Assembly: GCA_949318235.1 (NCBI GenBank)
Contig: OX439127.1
Location: forward strand, 1,049,617-1,113,616
DNA from: Ecdyonurus torrentis
Lineage: Eukaryota > Arthropoda > Insecta > Ephemeroptera > Heptageniidae
Direction: 5' to 3'
Length of the DNA: 64,000 nucleotides
Of the stretch, positions 42,600 through 55,449 are shown in pieces (position 1 is the stretch's first letter; each line of letters begins with the position of its first letter). The notes beneath the pieces are model-generated. The model made no database searches. It saw only the letters and a list, made by a program, of their open reading frames with translations, and had not been told where the DNA came from. The position numbers and the translations under genes are program-made.

Positions 42600-43499
42600 T
42601 TAACAATATTTCATACTATGACTCAAGCTTTGATTTATAGAATAAGTCTTGCATGAGTCATAGGTACATGTTAGTCTGAGTTTATTTTGACTTTATTGCT
42701 TGCTTCTTCTCTCTTAAATGAAATTATACTATTTTACGCAATTTTACAAAATTACGATATTTTTGTCTAAACATAACCTCCTTCTACATTATAGTGAATT
42801 ACATAGAGCTCTTATGACATAACTTTAGAATATTTGAATGAAATAGTATTTTCCGCGTGTTTAATGGTGACATCTTCTTTTAAAGAAAAATTAAATTTTA
42901 AACTTACGTGATATGTTACGCCATCTGTTAAGCTAATGTAAAGTAGCTGCTATTAAAACTTTTTTGAAATGAAATATAAAATTGCTAATAAATAACAATA
43001 TTGATAATAAAAAAAATTAAGACAAAATCAAACTTGTAATATGCATAATGATGTTATATACATAAATTAATATTAAAAACATAAAACTTTAATTATTATC
43101 AGAATATGAAAAATGGACTTGACAACTATGTATCTTTTTCACAACGGCAACGTTGTGTAAATTTCAAACTAAACGAAATTTCATGATATTGACGAGAGGA
43201 AGACTCAATTGGGAATTTAATTGAATGTTGACTGTATTTGGGTAATAATCTGCAATTCAATAATCATGAATAAATTAGAATATTTATTATTATTATTATT
43301 AGATTTATTTATTATTTAAATAATTAAAATAACATTATCTTGTTTAAATAAAACACACAAAAACTGAACATTTTGTGAACGTAAAGAAAGTTCTCATCCT
43401 TGAACAAGAAACAACGCGGAAGTTTTCTTTTGACGTATACTGGCAATTGTTGATAATAAAAATACATGAAAATTTATTTCATGTTATTAAATCAATTAT

Positions 43500-44170
43500 T
43501 TATTAAATTTGAACATGGAAACATTTGTGTGACTGCTATAGGGGGTTCTTGAAAAAAGAAGGATTTTATTCCGCAAACATGGATCGGTACTTTACTAGTG
43601 GCCTCAAGATTTGTATTTGTAATATTGTATTGATCAAGTCAGCCTCTTTGCCAACTTATTCAGCTATGAAGGCAATGTCGATGTGTTGTATGTCTATGAA
43701 TATGAGATTTTTGTCGTAAAGGACGATTTTCTCGTTGCTGATCATAAGTGGAAAGTGGTTATTAATATAGATAAACAAAAATAGCAGATTTCAAATGTTG
43801 GAATCCCATATCCACTGATACCAAATATCTTTTTACTCAGTAACGTAACAGTTATAGTCGGAGGTTTTGAGGTGGTAAACCTGTGACACAAAGACTTTTA
43901 TAACAGTCCAATAAGTGATCTTAAAGTTGCTAATAATGCTGTGCCATTGAACCAAAAGATGCTAAACATGGATCTTGATGTGGATCTGCAAGTTTTTGTT
44001 GCTGGTGATGTGGAGGTAAACAAAAATGTCATATTGTTCGCTGGTAAACTATGCGTCAAAAATCTTGATGATACTGCTGAGGCTCCTGTTGCTTTTGGTC
44101 GGAAGCCAGGAAAGTTGGATGGTGAGTTTCTTTGTCACTCTGTTGATCGTTCTAAGGCTCACGTCTGATT
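43500..44170 (+). pseudogene. Decayed protein-coding sequence, origin not recognised
   Basis: One + strand frame from about 43623 to 44168 has protein-like composition over about 180 codons with only two stops, for example EYEIFVVKDDFLVADHKW and NKNVILFAGKLCVKNLDD. An upstream piece in another frame reads MDRYFTSGLKICICN. Base composition is less AT-rich than the surroundings. I recognise no family. An endogenised viral gene, a lost transposon ORF or a host pseudogene are all possible. Confidence 0.45.
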
Positions 44171-45021
44171 CATCTTACTGTTTTGCTAATTCAATCCAGG
44201 GCTATAAATTTGGTGCCAATTAAGGCGTGAAGATGATGCAGGAGTACATTGCTGGTACCCAGTTGTAATTCTTCCTTTAACAAATGCTGCTTGAATGCTT
44301 TAGATGGCCTGTGTTGTTTGCAGAATTATGTGCAAAATGATTGTGTTGCCTGTGGTAGTCATCCTTATCAACATAGTGGTGCTTATGACTAAACGTCTCG
44401 AACGCCTATATATAGCATTCTTCACGTGACCATGGCTACCTACGTTATCTACGTTTATATCTTACAGTGGGTAAGAAAATTTTGGATGAAGGTGACTTTA
44501 AATGAAAAATTGTATGAAAATTTCTATAATATTTTAGTTTAATTTATGTAAAAAAAAAATGTGAAAACAATTTGCTAATATTTTGCAACTATGAAATACG
44601 ACTATGAAAGTATGAAAATAATAAAAAACTTAAATAAAAATTAATATTTAAATGATTGTTTTGAAATAATAATAATATATTTGCATTTGCTGTTCGATGA
44701 TATAGAATAACAAATTAGGTTGTGGTAACTGCTTTGAAATTTTATTATTTTGAAAATTAAAGGCTTGAATGTTCTCACTAATAATTAGAAGATATGTTAG
44801 TATTTCTTATTTTTTGTGTATTTGTTTTATCATGTTGGAAAATATCAGAACAACGTTAGGAATTTTATAATTTTTAGATTTATTATATTCATTTCTACAG
44901 TTATTATCCTGTGGTAGCATGAAATATTTACGGTTTTCTGTATATGTTCCAGCTAAAATTATAGATTTTTCGTTAATTTTAAAATTGCATAAAATTGTAT
45001 TATATGCTTGTCTTGATTATT

Positions 45022-46041
45022 ATAAAGTAATGTACAGTTTCCGTAAAATGATTTGTTACCATTTAAACTCAATATTTTTTACCTCGTTAAATTTTGCAAC
45101 CTTGTTTATGACATAGAGTATAATAATATAATCCTTTTGGTTTAGGATTATTCATTGAACTCTATATATTGTAATAGTTGACATAGACACCACAAGAAGT
45201 CACCTGTGATGCACTCGGGTATATAGACAATCCATCTGGTAAATATTTTGCTTCATCGTCCAAGAATTCCATAACAACAAGCACACAAAATAATGTAAGA
45301 GGAAAAAAAATTGTTACTACTAACAGTAAGTCTTGTGAGCATAATAAAAAAAATCATAGTTATATTTTTATTTTAGCTGATGAAGGCACCTGTAAACCTC
45401 ACCTATATGTAGAACAAATATATATTGTGATTTTATTTACTCTAACTTGAATATCTGAGTTACTGTCAACGAAATACCTGCTGCATATTACAAGCACACT
45501 GGTAATCACATGCTAGAAATATGCATATCTTTATTCAAAGAGAGAGAAAAGGAAGAAAACATAAATAAATAATTAAATAAATAAATAAAGAAGAAGAAAT
45601 ACATTATTTCAAATAATTTATAATAAAACATTTTCAATTTTTTATAGTAAAAATTAAGGGAGCTATATTTTTATCATCATATATGTCAATATGGTTTGTA
45701 ATGACAGAAATTTGGTGAGAAAATAGTTAGTTCGTAACTTATTATCAAACAAATATTTGTAAGCATTTCTCAGAAGCGAGAGAGAGAGAGAGAGAGAGAA
45801 TGAGCAAGCAAGCAAGCAAAATATTTACGAGACGGATTGTCTACCTGAGTGAATCACAGGTGACTTCTTGTGGTGTCTATGTCAACTATTACAATATATA
45901 GAGTTCAATGAATAATCATAAACCAAAGAGATTATATATATTATACTCTATGTCATAAACAAGGTTGCAAAATTAAACGCTGTAAAAAATATTGAATTTA
46001 AATGGTAACAAATCATTTGACTGAAACTGTACAGTAATTTA
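45022..46041. mobile_element. 1.0-kb long inverted-repeat element, recent
   Basis: Arms of about 235 bp (45022-45258 and about 45808-46041) are nearly identical by eye. Paired blocks include ATTCATTGAACTCTATATAT, GTTGACATAGACACCAC and AAATGATTTGTTACCATTTAAA. The spacer has a (GA)n tract at 45778-45800. An older copy lies at 24733-25545. Confidence 0.85.
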
Positions 46042-47084
46042 TTTTTATAAAATTTGGAGTAATATTATAAATTATAGTAAAAGTACATAATTCTTGAATT
46101 TAGGTTTGACTTGATTTAAAGAATGCATATATGCATGATTTTTTATGTATTTATAGAAAAAAGTGTGTAATGAACACCAAGTTGTTTGTTTATTTTTGTA
46201 ATTACTAATGTCCTTAGCACTAAGGAATGAACACAATTGTTTGGATTTTGAAATAGCAAAATAAATATAATCTTAAATCAGCCCTAAGCTATGGTTGCAT
46301 GATATCATGATTGGTATATTGAAACCTTTTTATATTTTATATTGTTCATTGTAAGATGATAAATTTATTTGTAAATTAAATTTTTATTACATATGAAATA
46401 ATGCATGGTGTTACAAATTTTCATAAAATGGCTCTAAATTTGGGTTATTTTTTGAGTAAATTAAATTCAAGGAAGATATTATTTGATTATTAATATGCAA
46501 CATCATCTGCAAATAAGTAGTGGAAGTAAAAATATGGGTGTACAGTACCTGCTTTCAATAAGTTCGATGCATTTTGTATCTGCAGATTGTGTCATTTAAA
46601 ATTGTCTTAAATTGTTTTTAATGTTATCAGAGTTAACAGATAGCTGTAAAGGCTAGTAACCTCAACTTCAAGATGAAAAAAAGTCAATCAAATCTGTGCT
46701 GATTGGTCAAGACTTCCCTACTTCAATTCTGAGTAGTAATTTCTTGAATATGTTCTTGGTGCTCTACAATGTCAATTGTGTTATTAATTATTGATGTTTC
46801 ATTATATGATTTAAAATTTTTAATTGAGAATTTGCATTATTTTTTTTTATAATTTTATTGTTGTTCTTAGAGCAATAAATAATTGATTTTAGGCTTTTCC
46901 TACAACAGGTATAAAAGCCTTTTCTTGTTCTTGTGTATATTTTTATATTATTATCGTGTAACAAAAATATATGAAAATTTGTAATTATATTCTTTATACT
47001 ATCAATTTTATACTTAACATTTTTTAGGAAAGTATGCTTTAAATAATATTTATTATTCTGGAATGAAGCAGGATATAAAATGTG

Positions 47085-47520
47085 TCAATCAAGTCTTCAA
47101 GGATGATTAGACGTTAAGAAAACACACAAGCTTTTACATAAAATTAATTTTTTATGCATCAAATTAAACCATAGATTTCTACAATTTTCAAAATTTAAAC
47201 ATTTTTTAAATCAAGTAATTATTATTTTTCCTAGAGTAGAAAAAGCAAGAAGTGACTTTTTGTCGATTTTTTTTAACTTTTTAAACTTTTTCATATATAT
47301 ATTTTTTTTAATTTCACATTAATGTATCTATACGTAGGCACCGTTGGCTGCGTAAAAGATGTCCAGACTGACTTCTAGCTCGCGTTACACATTATGGTGC
47401 ATTTGCGGTGTGAAGGACTGGATGAAGGTTGTGATTCTCTGCTTCAGCTCTGGCTTGTCATTCACTGGTGTTTTAAAGATATTATTCTTGACATAGCCTC
47501 AGGGAAGGAATCTGGAGGGG
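47085..47520 (-). pseudogene. Mariner-like transposase C-terminal relic
   Basis: On the - strand it encodes NDKPELKQRITTFIQSF, TPQMHHNV and RELEVSLDIFYAANGAYV with a stop. This matches the final helix region of the other mariner-like relics here but is a separate, more diverged family member. A tail resembling GTCTAATCATCCTTGAAGAC marks its 3' region near 47100. Confidence 0.65.
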
Positions 47521-49430
47521 GGGGGGGTAAATACGGTACTAAGCATATCTCTAATTTCTAACGACAGGTGCGGAAGAAACCGTTGTTATGCTGTAGGTAC
47601 GTGTTGGCATTATTTCTTTAGAAGATCATCCGGTCTACTTGTCTCTAATTTTTGGGTACACAAATCTCTTTACTAAATATTGGGCATCGTTGATGATTTT
47701 TTTTACTTCCTTAAAATCCGACGACATAAATTAGATTTGAGCTTTGTAATATGCCGTTGGCTCGTATTCACATTTGTCCATTTCTTTACCGTCACGAAAG
47801 TATCTGACCTATTCTATTCTTGATAAAAATCAAAATCGTAGAATAAAATCGAAAACAAAATAGGCATTGATTTCAAGAAGTTCACAGTTCTTTGTTTCTT
47901 TTTGCAAGAAACTTTCTTACAACTGGTACTTGCTATTTATGTAGAAATGTTTATCATTCATTATTAATAAACTTAAATTTTGCACTGAACGTCAAAACCT
48001 TGTGAGAAATTAAAAAACTAATTAAGAATACAACAAAAAATTGATGGCATGTGAAAGCTGAATAAGATTTTTGAGGCAAAATGAGACCAGAAAAGGATAT
48101 AAATGTAAACGCGAATGAACAATCTTAACGAATTTTTTTTAATGCACAATGCAATGTAATATATAAACATTGCCAAAATGATAATTTACATTTTTTAAAA
48201 TAATATTTGTTCCATGTTTTCTTGTTTTTACAATACAAATATTAAAAATACAGCAAATAATATATCATATATTTAAGTTGATTTTTTAGTGAGTAAATTT
48301 AGTTTAAAATAGGAGAATCAGCTAATTAAAGGTGAAAATAAATTTAATTGACAAATTATAAATTATTACTATCACGGCCAATATTAACTTAAAAATAATA
48401 TGTTTTTACTGAATGAAGTTATTATTTCACTATTGAAAGGAGATGAAAAAAAGGAATATCATATAGAAGTCTTCCTAATTTCTAAATTGTTATTAATATA
48501 CATAATATAATAATATTGAACACATTATTGAAACGAAGGTAGAATAACTTAAGATGCAAAAATTTGGATAACAATTATTTTGTAATTATTACTATTTTTA
48601 ATATATTTTTTATATATGAAACATATAATTAATTATTGCTAAGGAATCAAAGACATAAAAATTTTAATTTTTTTAAAGAAAATGTATAACATTCACACAT
48701 TTTTATACCTCACACATTGGTTTGCACAGACAACTCCACAAACATATTTTTGCCATGAAATTGAAAATATAATAAGCAAGTTTGTATAAAAAATTAGTTC
48801 TGTCTGCATTTTTTTTTTAGAAAAGCTGCATTTTACGTGTGAGGGAAACGATAAAAGACGTGTGCAGCATTATCACATTGCAACACGAATCAGTTGCACA
48901 CACGATGGCCCACCAATCATAAAAACATCAGTGGGAGCACATAGCTGTGTTATAACATTTTTGGTATAGAAAAGTAAGAAGGTTTATATAGTGTTGTGTT
49001 TGTCGAGGTAAGATGATGTTATCACCGATATCATCAATGCAATGCATACCAACTCAGTCAAGGTTAAAGTCTGTGGCTGAGCAAAAGAAAAATGCTCTTG
49101 TTAAAATTGCATATATTAGGTGCTGAAAAAGTTGCCTACCAGCAATGGAGCTACCCTGACAGTTTATTGCTCATGAGTGTACAATCTTATTTCTATGATA
49201 TATATTATTTCATGGCATAGTTACATTTGCTCAATTTTGCAGTGAAAACCACTTGTATATACATTTTGTTATTACCAATATTCTATTATTATTGATGTAA
49301 TTAATGACGTTGTTTTAATATTTTTATAAAAGACTGCATATTATCAAATGCTGAATTAAATGAACTTGTTCAGTATATCCTAAGGAGTTTATGGAGGCCT
49401 ATACATTTTAAAGCATATCGATCTTGTTGT
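47521..49430. other. AT-rich DNA with short protein-like scraps
   Basis: Between 47540 and 47800 the - strand has scraps such as QYLVKRFVYPKIRDK, a stop, then SKEIMPTRTYSITTVS, broken by stops and shifts. No family is assignable. The rest is featureless. Confidence 0.35.
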
Positions 49431-49545
49431 ACAAAAAACACCTATCTCGTATTATGTCAGGGTCAGCAAAAGACCTATCTCGTTTTTTGTCAGTGAAAGC
49501 CATCTACATAACGCTCGGAAAAAATATAGGCTTTTTGCTGCGGAA

Positions 49546-49790
49546 CAAGTTCTCTTTCTCTCTCGCTCTCTCTCTCTCCCTCACTCTCTAGTGCATTTAT
49601 ATAATTTTATGAATCGATGATTTTGTATGCATTTAATAATTGAAAAAATATTAATTTGCTATTGCTGACCCCATCTAATGGGAATTGAGGGACCCTATTT
49701 TAGGGCAAAAGGGGTGCCAAGTTTGTATTGTATTCTTCCGCAGTAGCAAATTTTTCATTTTTCCAATTATTCTATGTATAAAGAACAAGT

Positions 49791-49847
<57 letters not shown>

Positions 49848-50072
49848 GTCTGTCTCTCTCGCTCTCCCTCTCTCTCTGGTGCATTCATATCATTTTATGA
49901 ATCGATGGTTCTGTATGCATTCATTAATTGGGAAAATGTTAATTTGCTATTGCTGGCCCCTTCTAATAGGAATTGAGGGATCCTTTTTTTAGGGCAAGAG
50001 GGGTGCCCAGTATATACTGTAATCCTCCGCAGCAGCAAAGTTTTCATAAACCTAATTACTCTATGTAAGAAG
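49546..50072. repeat. Tandem duplication of a unit of about 240-290 bp
   Basis: The block GAACAAGTTCTCTC, (TC)n, ATGAATCGATG, TTAATTTGCTATTGCTG, GGAATTGAGGGA, GGGCAAAAGGGGTGCC, CCGCAGTAGC occurs twice in a row (49546-49782 and 49783-50072), and a third unit begins GAACAAGTTTCTTT at 50072. The copies differ at many sites. Confidence 0.85.
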
Positions 50073-50079
50073 AACAAGT

Positions 50080-51416
50080 TTCTTTATTATTGTTCAATGA
50101 AGTTAACTGTTTAATTAAAAGAAAAAATATATCCTAATACATTTCTTTACGAGTAGAAACATTTGCATTAATTGCACCAGTGGGCATGTGTATTTCTGAC
50201 ACTTTGGTCTTCAGGGGCCTTACAGTGATTATATTTAAAAATAAATTATCTCTGCATACTATTAAATACTGGTATATTATGAGAAAAGATATTATGGTAC
50301 ATGAATGCTTGCTATTAATTGTTTGATAATAAAATTTTGATTTTTGTGCGATGTTGAAAAATACTTATTGATTTTTTAAGTCAATTCTGGAGGCATCAGC
50401 ATTACTGATCATCTTAACATAAAATGCTGCAAAGGATAGCATAAAAAATTGGACAGTTCTGAAGAAGCTATAAATATAATGAAGAAATGCAGTCAACCTT
50501 GCTAGTGTTTTTTGTGTGCAGTTGATTTATGGATTATCTTGTAACTGCGAGAATATTCCAAGCTCTGTTAAGGCAACCAAGTAACCACCAAGTAAAGTAT
50601 AGGTATGATTCAAACTTATATACTTAGTGACACTCACTTTTTCATTATTTTAGTTAAACAGTTTAATATGTTTTCAACTTGTAACATGGATAAAATTGTT
50701 TGTATTATCTTTATTGTTGTATAAGAAATTTTTTACAGCATGTCATATAATTTATATTTAATGATTAAATTGTTTATTTACATTAATATTTTGACACGTA
50801 GATTAAACTAACTTTGTATTTTTTAAGATTTTTAAAATCATTTTTATTAGTTTGTGGAATTATTATATCCATATAAGAAAGTGCCTTTAAAAAGGATAAA
50901 AAATTAAATGATAATGTAAATATTTTGTATTATAACAATAATTGTAATTGTGATTATTATTATTCATACTTGTATTATTATTACAAGGGGATATATAATT
51001 AAAGAATTTTTTTACTTATTTTGTTTCTAATTTTTATTAATACTTCCTGTATTAAAAAAACATGTTTCTATGTTTTGCTTTTTAAATGCTGTGTTTTAAT
51101 TTTTATATCATGCAATTCTATCTTAGGATAAACTATTAATAGGACTGTATATTTTTAACCATATTTTAAAAGATACAATTTGATTTTATTCTAACATAAA
51201 ATTTGATATTATTCTAAGGTTATTCTTATTTAAAGGGAATATTTATAATTAACCTATTAATTAAATAATCCAGCTAAAATAATGGGGTAGAAATAATAAT
51301 GTGAGGTTATTTAAAGATATTAGTAAAGAAATGAAGTGGCATTATCTAATACTAATCGATAGGCAAAGGCAATGTGATTGAATAAAATTCACAATAATAT
51401 TCAATGTTATTATATA

Positions 51417-51487
<71 letters not shown>

Positions 51488-51900
51488 TTGCTGTCTTTTT
51501 TATATAAATTGATCTATATAATCAATTTAACAACAACTCGTTTCACAAAAATATTGGTTATACTATCTAGATATTTACGTTTTTTAAACAATTATTTTTA
51601 TATTTTTATCGCATGTAAGCGAAAGATTATTCAGTTTTTATCATAAATTCAACATTTTTTAAAAATAAACCGTTGCTATACAAAGAAATTTTACCTTTTC
51701 TAACAGGTAATAAGAATAATAAATTATGAAAAGGACCTTTCAACAACTTTTTTGGTCGGCGTGCTTTCTATAATAGAATTGCATACTGTTGTAGTATATA
51801 TAACAGTGCGAATAAAATAGTTTTATTTTGTTTTTTATCTTATCACAGCGCAAAACGATCAATATATCGTAAGAAAATAAAACAAATTTACTAACCTTGC
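50080..51900. other. AT-rich DNA, no gene seen; (TA)n at 51410-51482
   Basis: No protein-like frame was recognised. The only clear feature is a TA tract of about 70 bp interrupted once by AAA. Confidence 0.5.
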
Positions 51901-51939
51901 TTCTACTTATATAGCAAATCTAATCATTGTTCTTTTTCA

Positions 51940-53220
51940 GGAATTGTTCGAGTACATTGACAAAAAAAAATCATTGTTTTTTTGCATATCCACATCAAGT
52001 TCTTTCTCAATTCCCATAATAGATAATCTGTTGAGTCTATCACTCCCAATTGTGTTCCGTTAATACTTTTTATTCATTTTTTAAGCAAAAAAGCTACTTT
52101 ATACCACCACAGTAGTACATAGGATGGTAAGGATTAAAGCAAAAAGCTTTCTTACTTCTTTTATTGTGTCACATGAGAGGATTGAGTTTGAAATGTATTT
52201 GTCAAAGTCTCGTCCATTCTTATTTTTAAATTCACTTTCTTGGTAACATAAAAAAAGTTAATTTTTTAATTTGATTAAGTCAAACTTGTCCCCATGAGCT
52301 TCTTTTAAATTATTATAGATATTTTCAGAAAATATTTTTTTATTTTCATCATATGAGTCAGAGTTCATTTAACAAATGTACTTTATTTCACTTAATGATT
52401 TGACCCTAATTGGAGTTTGACAGATTAATACATCAAATATTTTTTTCATATAATAATTCCTAGTAATGTTTTTTATTTTAGTCTGATTTTTTAATTCCAT
52501 CAAGCTTCAGCACTTCACTATAAATATCATTAAAATTTTCTTTTTCCTGTTTTAAAAAATTTAGGCACTTTTCTATGCGATGTATGCCTTATAATATATC
52601 CAGTTCCCGCTTTTTAAGTATATCAAAAAATGTTTCTGTGTATGAAAAATTTTTATTATGAATAACAAGCTGAAAATTAAATTCGAATCTTTTAAAGTAA
52701 TGAAGAAATCCTCGTAATTTGAGGACAGCAAATCACGACCAATCATACTCGTTTTTCTCTATAGTCTGAAATAAGTTCATAAGCAACGATCTGTACTCAT
52801 ATGTGTTGTTCACTGCATGACCTTTGTAACACCATCGAACGGTAGTCACCTTTGAATAACGTTTTTAAACATATCATCCAGCGCTGCAATACGCTTAGGC
52901 AACATAGTAAAAAACCTAGCCAAACCATTAATGTTTAAGAAAAAGATTCTACATTCTGAGATATCTTAGAACACTTGTACAAGTACAAGATTCATTCTAT
53001 GAGTACTGCAATAAATAAAATAAGCAGCTCGATACTCATTTCTTAAAAGTGCTTTGAGACTCCCAGTTCTCCAGACATAACTGCTGCCTCGTCATAACAT
53101 TGACCCACTAACTTATCTATGCCTACCTTAAAAGTAGTGAGATATTTTTGTCGCGTGCTCATTTGTATAGCCTATAAAGTTTGCTATGAGCACCGCGTGC
53201 AATCTAAGCCAATCTAAAAA
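51940..53220 (-). pseudogene. hAT-superfamily transposase, decayed
   Basis: Read on the - strand: GIDKLVGQCYDEAAVMSGEL (about 53130-53060), then a piece matching the region around THRMNLVLVQVF, FFLNINGLARFF, AVNNTYEYRSLLMNLFQTIE, and finally the C-terminal dimerisation segment TTVVV...NTIGSDRLNRLSIMGIE (about 52100-52010). The GQ.YD.A..MSG and C-terminal blocks are hallmarks of the hAT/ZMYM-like transposase group. Frameshifts and stops occur throughout, so it is inactive. Confidence 0.75.
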
Positions 53221-53360
53221 ATACCCAGGAAGCATAACACCAAATAAAACCCATTGGTTCAGTACTCTTATCCTTTATTTATCCCCTTAAATCAGGCCCA
53301 AATACAAAATGTAACAATCTTACCGTCAGCTGGTGGCGTGGCGCGAGGGTGTGGTTCCGA
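53150..53360. repeat. Left arm of an inverted repeat (partner 54595-54805)
   Basis: GCGTGCTCATTTGTATAGCC, TACCCAGGAAGCATAACACC and AATCAGGCCCAAATACAAAA recur inverted at 54595-54805. Its outer part includes hAT coding sequence (ANFIGYTNEHAT), so the repeat involves a transposase fragment. Confidence 0.82.
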
Positions 53361-53430
53361 AAGGGAGAGTTGAACGGCAGCAGCCTAGCTCATTAAATGC
53401 TACTCCACGGCTGCCCGCTGCTGCCTTTAA

Positions 53431-53550
53431 CAATAAAGTATTAACGTATATGCTAAGCAATGTATTCACTACGCCATTATGGCCGCCAAACTAATTATTA
53501 TTTTAAATATAACGTCATCCGCATACATCCCATAGGATAATTAAAGAGTT
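53431..53550. repeat. Direct repeat, left copy (partners at 55192 and 55360)
   Basis: CAATAAAGTATTAACGTATA and ATGGCCGCCAA...ACGTCATCCGCATACATCC recur at 55192-55308. A poorer third copy (ATGGCTGCCAAGC...CATCCTATACGGTAATT) lies at about 55360-55445. Confidence 0.82.
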
Positions 53551-54261
53551 AAAATAGAACATAATATTATTTGTTAATTTAGTAATAGAATACAAATAAT
53601 AAGCAAATTTTGTTTTAAAAGTTTATGTAATGTGTTTATTTAATTCAAAACATTTTTTTTCTATTATTATTATTCTTAGTATCCTTGGTGTTAAAGCCTT
53701 TTTTAATATTATTAACATTATATTTCATTGCTGTGAGTATACACCAAAATAATAATCTGAACAATGTTATATATACACCGTCAGGGCTGGGTTGAGATGG
53801 AGCCAATGCTGATTCGGCCCATACCGAACAAAGGATTAGGGTGCAAACCCCGTAATTCAAATTTTAGCATGATAACCCCCAAAAATTTTACTAGAACAAG
53901 TAGGTTATTTCTATATACTATTAACTGAAATGCCTTAAAGGAAAAGATCGGAAAAAAACATAAGTATTTACATAAAACTTAATAGGATTTACATAAATAA
54001 CATTAGTTTGTCTCAAAACCCAACTGTAGCCCCGTAGCAGTGATTAGAGAGTTTGATATATGCAACCCGCACAACATTTTCATACTAATTTCTGCATGTT
54101 TCTGACGTGATAAACATAATTTTTCAGGCAAATTGCATACTTTACAGTATTTTCTTGTTCTCTCGTGTGGTAACAAACATTCTGGTAAAAATTGTCATGA
54201 GTTTTAAAGATTCCATTTCGTGTTTATTCATTAAAAAACAAACATGATGTTTCACGTGGTC

Positions 54262-54510
54262 TTTTGCTTTAACAAGCAGCGCAGTGCGAGCACCGATAAG
54301 TTTGCCGTTGATATGAATTTGCTTATGCCGAAAAAGGTGCCGCGGCGTGAGCATAACACACCCGCGTACATTTCATCACACGGTAATTTGTCTTGCTGGC
54401 AAAAGTGGAGCGCCGTGAGGACCGGTAAATTTGCCACTTTTATAAATTTACTTATGCCGGTAAAAGGCAGCGCGGCGTGAGCACAACACGCTTGTGTCCA
54501 TCGCTTCATC
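54262..54510. repeat. 129-bp tandem repeat, 2 copies
   Basis: ACCGATAAGTTTGCC at 54292 and ACCGGTAAATTTGCC at 54421 start two units, each containing TTTGCTTATGCCG-like and GCGGCGTGAGCA blocks. It is markedly more GC-rich than the window average. Confidence 0.75.
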
Positions 54511-54516
54511 CATCCA

Positions 54517-55000
54517 CGTGGCCGGGGAGCGTCCTCCGTGGCCAGGCGCGCAGCCCGTCCCTACCCGTCTAACATGTCCCACGAAACCACACTAGTAAAA
54601 GGAATAACACCCTCGCGTCACGCCACCAGCTGACGTTAAGACAATTTCATTTTGTATTTGGGCCTGATTTAAGGGGGTAAATAAAGGATATTAGTACCGA
54701 ACCAATGGGTTTTATTTGGTGTTATGCTCCCTGGGTATTTTATAGATTGGGTTAGCTTGAACGCGGTGCTCATAGCAAATTTTATAGGCTATACAAATGA
54801 GCACGCGACATTAGTGTCCAGGTGTAAAGTTAAATTGGTACCATTGTTTCGCGACTCTTATCCGTCTGCATGGCCCAAGTCAGCAGTGGCTGGAGTAGTA
54901 GTTGGGGAATTGGAGTGTGGTTCTGAGGGACACGTTAAACAGGTAGGGACGGGGCTGCGTGGCTGGCCACGAAGGACGCTCCCCGGCCATGTAGCTCTGT
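54517..55000. mobile_element. GC-richer TIR element
   Basis: The left end (GTGGCCGGGGAGCGTCCTCC...) and right end (...GGACGCTCCCCGGCCATG) are inverted copies over about 78 bp. Its interior includes the arm that is inverted at 53150-53360. A sequence AATAAACC...GTGTGGCGACCCTAACCACA follows at 55003-55053 and resembles an LTR end plus primer-binding site, which I could not confirm. Confidence 0.5.
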
Positions 55001-55191
55001 AATAAACCAGGGAAACAACCTGTATATCCGCTGTCGGTGTGGCGACCCTAACCACATCAGGGGGTAGATGGGTTATTTTTGTGAAAAATAAACAAGGATT
55101 TTTTTTCAATTTTTTTATATATTATTTTGTACGCAGCGGTAACATTATGACGGGGCCCACATATTATAATGAAATATATAATCTAGGCAAG

Positions 55192-55445
55192 CAATAAAGT
55201 ATTAACGTATATGCTGAGCAATGTATTCACTACAACAATATGGCCGCCAAGCTAATTTTTTTTTTAATATTACGTCATCCGCATACATCCTATACGATAA
55301 TTAAAGATAGGGCGCGAGAGATAAAGAAAAAAAAATGTAATTTCTTTTTACGGTCGAGGATTGTTGCTCACTACATTACTATGGCTGCCAAGCACGTCAT
55401 TTTCCATATTTCGTCATACAAAGACATCCTATACGGTAATTCAAG
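55192..55445. repeat. Direct repeats, right copies
   Basis: 55192-55308 matches 53431-53550 closely. 55360-55445 is a diverged additional copy, followed by a short GAGAGAGG tract. Confidence 0.75.
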
Positions 55446-55449
55446 AGAG

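Noticed and set aside
54724..55002. 92-codon + strand ORF in the GC-richer repeat complex
   Set aside because: It crosses an inverted-repeat arm and a TIR and includes a hAT fragment. No protein family is recognised.
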